DNA of 10,745 nucleotides, taken from Tannerellaceae bacterium. Its GTDB lineage: Bacteria > Bacteroidota > Bacteroidia > Bacteroidales > Tannerellaceae. The notes under the pieces are model-generated. The model saw only the letters and a program-made list of their open reading frames with translations, ran no database searches and was not told the origin of the DNA. How positions within the stretch are numbered: position 1 is the first letter of the stretch; each line of letters opens with the position of its first letter. This document shows positions 1 to 7,796 of the stretch, piece by piece. Where the stretch lies: assembly GCA_020860805.1 (NCBI GenBank), contig JAJBTP010000135.1, positions 1 to 10,745 on the forward strand, written 5' to 3'. Position numbers and translations under genes: made by a program.

Positions 1-340
1 ATATAAAGGAGTCCTATGACGGCAAAATACCCTTCTATATCCAGGAACCGGGAGCATATCCAGGTAAAGTATTCAAAGCCGTAATCGTTCGTCATATTCA
101 TTATACCGAATAGTTTTTATCGGTAAATTGTGCCGCATAGGTGGGTGTATCTCCGAATAAATAATGTATTGGGCGGAAGGTAATATGACCCATAACGAAA
201 ATAAACAGGAACAAACTCCATATCCCGTTCCGGAAATAAGGTTCCCGTACACTGTAGGCCTTGAGGGGAGGGATAGCTACAATCAGTACAAAGATCAGCA
301 GGACATTGTAGTAGACCGCAATATATTGTTCACTGCTCAT
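1..340 (-). CDS. EpsG/Wzy-type polysaccharide polymerase, N-terminal part, frameshifted, runs off window
   Basis: This is the amino-terminal part of a multi-pass inner-membrane protein of the EpsG family, thought to polymerise lipid-linked repeat units of exopolysaccharide. Seen: hydrophobic segments near residues 7-25 and 35-55, then FRPIHYLFGDTPTYAAQF, which resembles the conserved region after the first helices in Bacteroidota EpsG proteins. The frame as written stops at 101-103. Reading on from the A5 run (114-118) with one extra A gives DKKLFGIMNMTNDYGFEYF and stays open to base 1, with an aromatic-rich text typical of the family (NDYGFEYF, then hydrophobic). I prefer the start at 340 (MSSEQ) over the ATG at 385, because it forms an ATGA overlap with the repaired end of the upstream glycosyltransferase. 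It is the last gene of the operon in view. Family assignment rests on a partial sequence. Confidence 0.72.
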
Positions 341-1426
341 TGAAGGTAGGTTTTTAATTTTTGGAAATAAACTTCCCACGAACATTCATCTATCATACGT
401 TGCCGTGCTTTTTCTCCTTCGTTTGTCACTAAGGCGGGAGAATCAGCCAGTTTTTTTTAACAGGGCTGTTAATTGTTTCTGGTTATCCGGCTCAATCAGC
501 CATCCTCCGTTTCCATCGTGTACGGCATCGGGGATGCCGCCGGCTTTGGTACCGATAACTGCCGTACCGCATGCCTGTGCTTCAGTGAATACTAATCCGA
601 AACCTTCTACATTCCGGTTGCCGGGCTCTTCGCGTGTACAGAGGATAAAAATGTCGGCCGAAGAATAAAAGTCGCATAGTTTATCATCGGCTACAAATCC
701 GGTAAAAGATACCTGGTCTGTTACTTGTAAATCTGTTACCATTTTTTCCAGTGTCTCTTTGTAAGGTCCTTTGCCTCCTATGGTAAGATGTATTTTATTC
801 CGATATGCTGCCGGAAGCATGGATAAGGTACGTATAATAAAGTCATGTCCTTTAAACGCTTCCAGCCGGGATATAGAGCAGAGGTTTAACTTTCCGTTTT
901 GTTTTTTGGGAAGGGTGGGGTGAAAATAGGTTATATCTACTCCCAGGGGTAATGTCAGGACATTCGCTTCCGGTGAACAGGTTTTGACCAGTGACGCTGT
1001 GTAGTGGCTGTTGGCAATCACTGCGTGTGCTTTTTTTAATACGCGGTTCCGGTAGTATTTCCATAGGTGTTTTCTGAAAACGCTATGGCCGGGCAGCAGT
1101 TCGGCTCCATGTGCCAGTATATAGGTGCGCCGTCCACTCAGCAAGGCTATCAGTCCGTCCGGATGGAAGGTTCCTGTGAGAATGATATCGTCTTTGGTGG
1201 TGTGTTTTCGTATATATTGTAGTAATTCGTATTCTGCTTTTCCTCTTTTGGAGGTAACCCGTACTACATTTTGGTCGTTTGCCGGGTCTTTTCCCTGATT
1301 GGCAAGGCATACTACTTCTACAGGAAGGTGGTGTAAGTTGTATTGTTTTTTTATTTCAAAACAAAGCCGGGCGATGCCTCCGTTATTAGGGGGATAATCG
1401 TATGTTAAGATAATGAGTCTGGACAT
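337..1426 (-). CDS. GT4 family glycosyltransferase, frameshifted near C-terminus
   Basis: A retaining, GT-B fold sugar transferase that would add a sugar from a nucleotide-sugar donor to the growing lipid-linked oligosaccharide at the cytoplasmic membrane face. Seen: the N-terminal YDYPPNNGGIAR (residues 9-20) typical of GT4 acceptor domains, the SRLEAFKGHDF region (186-196) opening the donor domain, GGKGPY (217-222), and an E-x7-E motif in EGFGLVFTE (274-282). As written it ends at residue 327, with a stop at 443-445 just past an A8 run (451-458). Removing one A gives KKLADSPALV and then CSWEVYFQKLKTYLQ, a normal GT4 C-terminus, for 362 aa in total, with a TGA at 337-339 overlapping the next ATG. 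It starts 9 nt after the upstream gene. Sugar specificity cannot be read from the sequence. Confidence 0.88.
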
Positions 1427-1435
1427 GTTTTTTAT

Positions 1436-2397
1436 TTATAAGATTTTTTTGATTAACCGGTAGAGCCGGATGGTATAGGGAGTATTTATTTTTGCTGATG
1501 TGAGTACCCATTGCTCTTTGCGTGTCAGGTAGTTTGCGTAGGGTCTTTTCCTGAAATCTGTTTTTAAAAAGGATGAAAGCCATTCATCTATATATCCTCT
1601 GACAATTCCGGCATATAATTCCCGAAGGGCAAAGAGTTCAATTTCGGTTTGCAGCTTTTCGTAAAACTTTTGTTGGTGTGCATACCTGATAACTATATAA
1701 CAGGCATTGGCCCGTTGTATGAGGTCTTCTTTTTTAGTTTGTTTGTTACGGATGTGTCCCGTTGTACATAATATAATACAGGGGCATTTACCTTCACGGC
1801 TTTTTTTAATTGGTATCCTACTTGTACTATTGCTATATTGTCTTCGCCAAATGTAACTTCTTTGGGGATATCTAAATGTATCGAGAGGATGAAGGTACGT
1901 TTGATAAGTCTTCCCATAAAGTAAAAATCTCCATGCAGGAAGCAGTAACGCAGAAAGCCCAGATTATCGGTCTCCCGGTAATCGAAAAATGTTTTTCCGG
2001 TTTCTTTTCCATCCGGAAAGACCAATATGTAGTCGCCCGTTACAAAATCGGCATCCGATTGTATTGCTTGTGTATAAAGTGTTTCCAGCGCTTTTTCCGG
2101 TAAATAATCATCTCCGTCCAGAAAGAATATATAGGTTCCGGCTGCTCTTTGTAAGCCTGTATTGCGTGCGATGGTAACTCCTTCATTTTTCTTATGGATA
2201 GGAATAATGCGTGTGTCTTTCTGTGCATATTCCTCTATTATGTGCCGGGAGTTATCCGGTGAACCGTCGTTTACTACTATTATTTCTATTTCACGAAGGG
2301 TCTGCCGGAGACAGGACTCCAGGGTTTGCCGGAGGTATTTTTCTACGTTATAGACCGGAATGATAACAGATACTTTGATGTCGGTTTTAGAGTTCAT
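1436..2397 (-). CDS. GT2 family glycosyltransferase (GT-A), frameshifted
   Basis: An inverting glycosyltransferase of the GT2 family, expected to act at the cytoplasmic face in repeat-unit assembly. Seen: VSVIIPVYNVEKYLRQTLES (9-28), the nucleotide-binding VNDGSPDNS (42-50), a DxD-type metal site in FLDGDDYL (92-99), and a GEDN acidic pair (184-187) in the position expected of the catalytic base region. As written, the frame stops at residue 234, just after an A6 run (1730-1735). Adding one A continues as KKEDLIQRANACYIVIRY and stays open to a TAA at 1436-1438, giving 320 aa, a usual length for this group. The start at 2397 lies inside the end of the pyruvyl transferase gene (11-nt overlap), and the repaired end leaves a 9-nt gap to the GT4 gene. 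Donor and acceptor are unknown. Confidence 0.88.
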
Positions 2398-3622
2398 GGA
2401 GTGTCTTATTTATCTCTTCTTTACAGCGTTGTATGGTTGTATGGATTTCCTCTTTCAGCGTATTATATTGTTTTAACAGGTAATCTGTTTTTTCTTCTAC
2501 CAGGTTTAAGATGAATCCGTCTTCCCAGAGTGAGGAATGATTAGCCTGTATAATCATATCCTTTCGTCCCAGGCTGCCACCGATTACTCCCTGGTATTTC
2601 TCGCTGTAGGCCAGGCATATGGCAGGTTTACCCGTCTGATAGGTGGATACGGCGGGGTGCATCCTTCCGGTAAGGGTAAACAGGCCGTTGCCTAACAGGA
2701 AGCGTGCACGTGTGGGACCTGTTTTTTCTGTTACCCGGATGATTTGTGCCTGTAAGTTTGCCGGGCACATTGTATATAATGTGTTGATTAATCCGGCTTC
2801 ATTTCCATACGGAGGAAAGGTATGGGCCAATAACACGATTTTGTATCCTTTCAGGGTTTCTTTTCCTGCCAGCATCCGGATCATTCCGGCGTGGGCTTTC
2901 AGGTAGTCTTCTTCTTTCCGGCAATAGTATCCTTCCTGTACCAGTCCTGAAATAACGATGGTGATATAGCTATCTCGTGTCAGTCCGTAGGTTTCCAGGA
3001 TGTTTTCTTCTATCTTTTTGTTGTGCTGCAGAGGTAGGTCATGTAACGCCAAATCTACCGATTGTTTTACGGTTACTCCTAATTCTTTTTTCAGGTATTC
3101 TACTGTCCAGGGGTCGCGGGCATATACGTTGAAACGAGGTAGAAGGTACCGCACTGCCACTCTGTTCCAACTGTAACTGAATGGGCCGATGGTTTGCCCG
3201 ATTAGAATGACAGGGGTGCTGAAAGAGAGTTTCCATTTCTGCCAGATGGCTATACAGGCTTCATATCGGCCGTAATATTCTGATAAGTCATCGCCGCCTA
3301 CTATGATTACTTTATCAAATCCGGCATGTTGTTTTGAGAAGAGAATGTGCCACAGGGTAGCTGCTTTTCTCAAAAGAGGATGTCTGCCTGGTAGGTTTTG
3401 GCTGAGTTTGGGAGGGGTATATCTTTTTATTTCGATAGGGGTGCGTAGCTCTTTACTGATATCTCCGGGCCCGGCATAGGTATCTAAATCACAATAGATG
3501 TCTGTTCCGGTTCCGTATTTATCTATAAGTGCCTGTATAACTACCAGTCCCATCATCCCGGTTCCGTAATTGTTAAGATTGGGGAAATGTAGGATTAATA
3601 TTTTTTTCTTTTCAGATGCCAT
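2387..3622 (-). CDS. polysaccharide pyruvyl transferase family protein
   Basis: An intact 411-aa member of the polysaccharide pyruvyl transferase family (WcaK/CsaB-like), which typically transfers pyruvate from phosphoenolpyruvate to form a ketal on a sugar. In Bacteroidota polysaccharide loci many members have no proven activity. Seen: N-terminal FPNLNNYGTGMMGL (13-26), the VIIVGGDDLSEYYG segment (105-118), LIGQTIGPFSY (140-150), and the C-terminal TGRMHPAVSTYQTGKPAI (318-335), which holds the conserved R-x-H and is followed by AYSEKYQGV. The C-terminus is charged and likely helical (KEEIHTTIQRCKEEINKTL). The gene overlaps its upstream FrhB-like neighbour by 11 nt and the downstream GT2 by 11 nt, so translational coupling is likely. 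The FrhB-like/pyruvyl-transferase pairing is recurrent in Bacteroidota polysaccharide clusters. It is the only gene of this operon without an indel. Confidence 0.9.
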   Translation of the reverse strand: MASEKKKILILHFPNLNNYGTGMMGLVVIQALIDKYGTGTDIYCDLDTYAGPGDISKELRTPIEIKRYTPPKLSQNLPGRHPLLRKAATLWHILFSKQHAGFDKVIIVGGDDLSEYYGRYEACIAIWQKWKLSFSTPVILIGQTIGPFSYSWNRVAVRYLLPRFNVYARDPWTVEYLKKELGVTVKQSVDLALHDLPLQHNKKIEENILETYGLTRDSYITIVISGLVQEGYYCRKEEDYLKAHAGMIRMLAGKETLKGYKIVLLAHTFPPYGNEAGLINTLYTMCPANLQAQIIRVTEKTGPTRARFLLGNGLFTLTGRMHPAVSTYQTGKPAICLAYSEKYQGVIGGSLGRKDMIIQANHSSLWEDGFILNLVEEKTDYLLKQYNTLKEEIHTTIQRCKEEINKTLHEL

Positions 3623-4826
3623 ACCTGATTTTTCTATAGGTTTGTAATATTCCTGTTTTGAGTAGTGCCTCTTTAGTCAGATTATACGTGGTTTCCCGGA
3701 TAGAGGGCTGTACGAATTTCCGGAGGTAATCCAGTGTGAAATCATCTATGTTCCGGAAAAAGATTTCCCGTTTGGGATGGACGGGTGCCGTATGTAGCAG
3801 GCTTGGATTGTGTTGTATGACCTGGTTGTAATCCAGTATTTTTAATTCGCATTTTTCCGGTGGTAGGAGCCAGGTCAGATTTTCGCTATTAAACAGGGCC
3901 ACGCTTATTCCTTTATCGTCATCGAACTGCGGTGCCAAGTGTCCTATACCCCAGCAATCTCCGATTGTGATATCACTTCCGCTTCTTAATTGTTTCATAC
4001 TGCATGCATGGCAGGAGGGGCGAAGGTAAAGGTTGGAATGGAAACCCCGCCCAAAGAGGTTCTTATCCAACGGTTCCGTGTATGTATAGGGAGTTGTTTC
4101 CGGTGAATCTTTTGAAGTAAGACGAATGGAAAAGGTAGAGTTTTTCCATCCTCTTTTTTATCTCTGAATTGTAAATCTTCGATTATGGCTTTGCCGGCAG
4201 GAAAGGGCAAGGGCTGCCTGGCAATCCACTTTTCCAGATAGAGCCGGAGTATTTTAGGGCTGGGTACACCGTGACAGATAAAATCTATGGTGAGTAGGCC
4301 GGGGTATTCTTTCCGCAAAAACCGTTTTAGCCCGGCTATCTGGCATGGAGTACCGCAGTAAAGTACTTTCCGTCCTTGTTTGCAGGAATTCTTCTACTTT
4401 CCTGAAGGTGTCGTTCGTACTGCTTTGTACATATTTTGACCCCCGGAATCTGTGGATACCTTCTATTGTTTCCGTGTAGGTATGACCTACTTCATAGCGG
4501 GCATTGTAGGCGGCTCCGAAGACGACTCCCTTTTCGTTGATTATCTGTTCGGCCAATAGGGTGAATATGCCTCCTGAAGAACTTTGCATCCGGGTGTGGG
4601 TATCTTTGTTTTTGGCTGCATAGGTATAGAGGGGTTTTCTTTCTATTCCCGGATGGAGTACCGGACAGACTTTTTCACACAAACCGCAATCAATGCAACT
4701 GGTTATATCGACTACCGGATAGGGAAATCCTTCTTTATCTTCCTGCATCGTGATACATTCGCGGGGACAGCGTTGGGCGCAGGCATAGCAGCCACAGCAA
4801 TCTTTTTTATCTTTTATCCGTATCAT
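3612..4826 (-). CDS. FrhB/FdhB-like 2x[4Fe-4S] protein (F420 hydrogenase beta-subunit family), two frameshifts
   Basis: A protein with an N-terminal bacterial ferredoxin domain fused to a coenzyme F420 hydrogenase/dehydrogenase beta-subunit domain, a type common in polysaccharide loci of bacteria not known to use F420. There it presumably serves as a flavin/Fe-S redox enzyme on the glycan or its precursor (inferred). Seen: two [4Fe-4S] sets at C10, C13, C16, C20 and C44, C47, C50, C54, then SSGGIFTLL (83-91). The rest is split over three frames. An extra A at 4376-4377 breaks the frame before YCGTPCQIAGL and FICHGVPSP. A missing A in the A6 run at 4154-4159 breaks FRDKKRGWKNSTF. The last frame carries SCHACSMKQLRSGSDITIGD. 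The two shifts cancel, giving 404 aa. The start makes an ATGA overlap with the upstream GT2, and the end overlaps the pyruvyl transferase by 11 nt. Confidence 0.87.
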
Positions 4827-5822
4827 GAATGGCGTAGTATTTTTAACAGGTAAATTACCGGTAGGGTAAAGGGCCTGTTACAGCATAAAAAGGTTTTTAT
4901 TTTCAGGTTGGTTGTTATCCAGTGGTGGGCTGTTTTCTGTAATTTGTTTAACAGGTCCTTTGTCCGTTCTTTTTTCCGCATCGTATCCGGTTCTCTAAAT
5001 TGGATACGCGTATTGTGCCTGGATTTCCTGTATATAATGTTCTTTTTCCTGGTTCGGCAGGTTGGGCATCTCTTTCAGGGTAGAAACAATGGATGCTTCG
5101 TAGGCTGCCAGTTTGTTTTCTACTCCTTCGTATGTAATAAAGGTTCCGCGTGAGTGGGAGGCTGCCCGGACTACGATGTTATATATATACTCCGGAATAG
5201 TCAGGCAGGTTTGTTTATAGAGTAACGGTAGCATTAATTGCCAGTTTTGTCCTGCGAATTTTGCGGTATAGATATTAAGGCCGGGGATATTTTTGCGTAT
5301 GGCACTCATGCGGGCCATATAGGCTCCGGCACAGAAATAGAAGCCGTTCCGGCAGAAAAGGCAGTCTTCAAAAAGGTCTTTTTTATCTTCTCCGCAATAT
5401 TTCCCGGTAATTGTTCCGGTGTCTTCATTTAACAGATAAGCAAAGCCCCGCACCATAGAGGTGTCTTCCGGACTATTTTCCAGTGCATGTACCAGTTGGG
5501 CGATTGCTTTTTCGGAACGATAATAGTCATCACTGTCCGGCCATACCAGATAGTCGCCTTTTACCTGTTTTAAACCGTTGTTGATGGCTCCGGATTGTCC
5601 CTGATTATTTTGCTGCAGGCAGGTGAGGGTGTATCCTTTGCGCTGAAACTGGGGAATATATTTTTCTACTACTGTTGTACTATGGTCGGTACTTCCGCCG
5701 TCTATTACAATCATTTCGATAGCCGGATAGGTTTGTATTAGTACTGAATCCAGCAACCGGTGAATAAACGCGGCACTGTTGTAGCAGGGGGTGAGGATAC
5801 TGACTAATTTTTCTGATGGCAT
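4823..5822 (-). CDS. GT2 family glycosyltransferase (WcaA-like), frameshifted near C-terminus
   Basis: An inverting GT-A glycosyltransferase. Seen: KLVSILTPCYNSAAFIHRLL (5-24), VIDGGSTDHS (39-48), NQGQSGAINNGL (73-84) and the DxD-type WPDSDDYY (94-101). This NQGQSGAINNG/DSDD layout is typical of WcaA-like GT2 enzymes of surface polysaccharide clusters. As written, the frame stops at 4995-4997 after residue 275. Dropping one T from the coding-strand TTT (4997-4999) continues as PIREPDTMRKKERTKDLLNK and stays open for about 55 further codons to a TGA at 4823-4825, overlapping the ATG of the FrhB-like gene. The repaired protein is 332 aa, with a basic tail containing a short hydrophobic stretch that might touch the membrane (inferred). 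The start at 5822 overlaps the end of the flippase gene by 19 nt. The tail is less conserved-looking than the catalytic part, so the repair rests mainly on frame continuity and the ATGA junction. Confidence 0.87.
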
Positions 5823-7354
5823 TGTTTGAATACTATAGTGTATACTTTGGTTTTTATTTGGTTTCTCATCTCTTTATCGAATGCGAAATAATATCCCAGC
5901 AGACTGATTATGGCTGTACTACTAACGGTAACGATAAGTAGCCGGGTCCATCCTTCGGATAATAGGAGTGAGAACATATAGGTTGCTAACGTGGCTGTTA
6001 TACCTATGGCTACGGGTGGGAATATAGCGTATTGTAAAAACCGGGGAAGTGAGAATTCCGGAATATACGTTTTCAGGTACCATCCGTTTAAACAGCAGCC
6101 TATTCCAACAAATAACAGGTTTAACCAATAGGGGAGCGTGGGGGAAGGAACCCCACCGGAAGGATAGCCATGACAGGGGTATTACCAGCGGGTAAAGGGT
6201 GCCGTCCCAGAGACTGGAACGTTTGATTCGTCCTGTGGCATGGATACCACTCATGAGTATGGTGGATATGTTGGCTATAAAGGCAAACCCTAAGGTAAGC
6301 CTGCAAAATGCGGGTGTATATTCCGGTACCTGTTTAAGCCATATTTTGAGTATGAAGGGCATTTCAAGGATAACCGGAAGGGAGAGTAACAGTAATAGTA
6401 ATGAGGTGTATTTAACCGTATTATTGAGAAGCTGTAACATATAGGATGTGTTTCCGGCGGCGTAATTTTTTACAATTTGCGGACGGGCTGCTACCAGTAT
6501 ATTTCCGGCAAAGGAACTGATGGCTCCCTGTACCTGGGTTGCTATTCCGGCTGCAGCATTCAGGATAGGACCGAAAAAGATATTCAGTAACATATTTACT
6601 CCCTGTGTACGGGCCATAGTACTCATGTTGCCATATAAATCCCAGCCTGAAAATGTAAGCATAGGCTGGATGAGTTCTTTTTTATATTGCAGACGGAATT
6701 TACATTCGGCAAACTGACGGGAGCAATATATGTCTGCCAGAGAAAGAAAAGCACGCAGGAGACTACTAATAGCAGGATACCATATAGAATCAGTTTATCG
6801 TAGGTGATAACCATGAGTAGAAATACGATACTGAGTTTTAGTAGTACGCTTATTATCTCGATCCCGGCATAGATATCCATTCGCTCGTGGGAGAGAACGG
6901 CTGCCGTATAGGGTACCTGCAGGATGGTGAGGAACACGCTGGCTACGGACAGGTGGTAAACGGTACGTGCGGCTGACATTCTTTCAGGTGGAATTACCAG
7001 TTTTGTCTCTAAAAACCATAAACCGATGGTTTCAGCGAGTATCAGGATGATAACGGCAATTAATAGATGGATGGTACAGGCGGCAGAGAATATGCCGGGT
7101 AGGCGAACCGGATTTTTTTGTCCGAGTTCGAAGGTAAGGAAACGTGCAGTAGCTGTACTCATGGAGTTTGTAATAAAGCTAAGCATGGCAATGACGCCCG
7201 CTACTACTATGTAAATCCCATAATCTTCGACTCCCAGTGTATTTAATAATACCCGTGAGGTGTAGAGGGATACTCCCATAGCGAAGAACATACGGAAGTA
7301 AAGCAGTAGCGTATTCCGGGCTATTCTTTTGTTATTTTGATAGTTAGAATCCAT
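5804..7354 (-). CDS. Wzx-type oligosaccharide flippase (MOP/PST superfamily), two frameshifts
   Basis: A multi-pass inner-membrane transporter that would flip the lipid-linked repeat unit to the periplasmic side. Seen: NKRIARNTLLLYFRM at the N-terminus, then SLYTSRVLLNTLGVEDYGIY and repeated hydrophobic helices, both typical of Bacteroidota Wzx proteins. A second frame begins near YCSRQFAECKF and QPMLTFSGWDLYGNM, followed by GPILNAAAGIATQVQGAI. The frame breaks between about 6725 and 6775 (a missing T in the run at 6747-6750, or a slip in the AT-repeat at 6725-6731). It breaks again at the coding C4 (6131-6134), where one C is extra. Repair gives APYWLNLLFVGIGCCLNGWY and a C-terminus ending at a TAG at 5804-5806, 516 aa in total, a usual size. 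I chose the start at 7354 (MDSNYQNN) over the ATG at 7378 on family alignment. No clear Shine-Dalgarno is visible. First gene of the operon. Confidence 0.88.
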
Positions 7355-7760
7355 AAGTTTGCTATCGCCGGTACACAAAAAAGTTCGTCAGTCCCATCTT
7401 TATGAGGCTCACGTATGATTAATAAATTCCTGTGTACTTTGTAATAACATTTGGTTTTTAGAAAATGTTGGGAATGGGATAAAAAGAGCGGTGTTTGTTG
7501 TTTATTAAGGGAAAGGCGTTGTCCGGATGTTTTTTTATTGAAAAACAGGGGAATTTGTGTGGGTTTTTATTGCCGCGGGCTGTCAGGAAAGAATCCCCGG
7601 GTAGTGATTGGTTGCCGTGGGCTGCCGGGAAGGAATCCCCGGGTAGTGATCGCTTGCTGTGAGCTGTCGGCAAAGAAAAACCATGGGGGAACTATGTTTT
7701 TATTTGAATGATTTGATATTTCTACTGTATTCTCATGGTTTGGGTGGATTAATTAAATAC
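7355..7760. other. intergenic region upstream of the polysaccharide operon
   Basis: Non-coding stretch between the clpC terminator and the flippase start. It must hold the operon promoter and leader unless the operon is read from clpC. I searched the minus strand for a TAnnTTTG -7 element and found only poor matches (for example TTTCTTTG around 7672-7679 and the T-run near 7376-7386), so no promoter is called. No UpxY/UpxZ-type regulator gene, as found at the head of many Bacteroides capsule operons, is present. The only distinct structure is the 42-bp tandem repeat, listed separately. Short open frames across it exist on both strands, but they look like by-products of a repeat whose length is a multiple of three. 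Confidence 0.6.
7570..7695. repeat. 42-bp tandem repeat, 2 good copies plus 1 degenerate copy
   Basis: Direct repeat with an exact 42-nt period. Copy 1 spans 7570-7611, copy 2 spans 7612-7653, and a decaying copy 3 starts at 7654. Copies 1 and 2 agree at 36 of 42 positions, and five of the six differences are transitions. They share the 18-nt core GAATCCCCGGGTAGTGAT, centred on the palindrome CCCGGG. Copy 3 keeps the first part (TTGCTGTGAGCTGTCGG) and then diverges. The repeat is clearly more GC-rich than its AT-rich surroundings. Its function is unknown. It lies in the gap where the promoter or 5' leader of the polysaccharide operon should be. Confidence 0.85.
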
Positions 7761-7796
7761 AAAAAAGGTTGCCTGATTATTCAGACAACCTTTTTT
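7761..7796 (-). terminator. strong rho-independent terminator after clpC (symmetrical)
   Basis: A 16-bp stem (7761-7776 with 7781-7796) closes a 4-nt loop. On the clpC strand the RNA begins with an A-run, continues GGUUGUCUGA, loop, UCAGGCAACC, and ends in six U. All pairs are Watson-Crick except one U-G. The A-run on one side makes it usable in both directions. The clpC stop (7795-7797) lies in its first bases, so termination follows the coding region immediately and should insulate clpC from the polysaccharide operon. Confidence 0.93.

Noticed and set aside
3995..4318. Separate small genes at 3612-4070, 3995-4318 and 4254-4826
   Set aside because: They are consecutive pieces of one FrhB-like protein joined by two one-base frame breaks.
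3612..4826. A genuine F420-reducing hydrogenase or formate dehydrogenase subunit
   Set aside because: No hydrogenase or formate dehydrogenase catalytic subunit is nearby. The gene is embedded and overlapping in a glycan operon, where this family is common.
5922..6662. Separate membrane-protein gene downstream of the flippase start
   Set aside because: Its text continues the flippase (SGWDLYGNM and GPILNAAAGIATQV are internal Wzx positions), so it is the same gene after a frame break.
7372..7386. T-run ending in TTTG on the minus strand as the flippase promoter
   Set aside because: There is no TA at the start of the -7 element and no TTTG/TTG at the right upstream distance.
7431..7441. TGTACTTTG on the plus strand as a promoter
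   Set aside because: It lacks the exact TAnnTTTG spacing, has no -33 element, and there is no supported plus-strand gene downstream.
7451..7711. Plus-strand 86-codon frame with a 14-residue repeat (and a mirrored 71-codon frame on the minus strand)
   Set aside because: Both cross the 42-bp repeat, which by itself keeps frames open. Neither shows a recognised domain or ribosome binding site, and the plus-strand frame has an odd composition rich in Cys, Arg and Gly.
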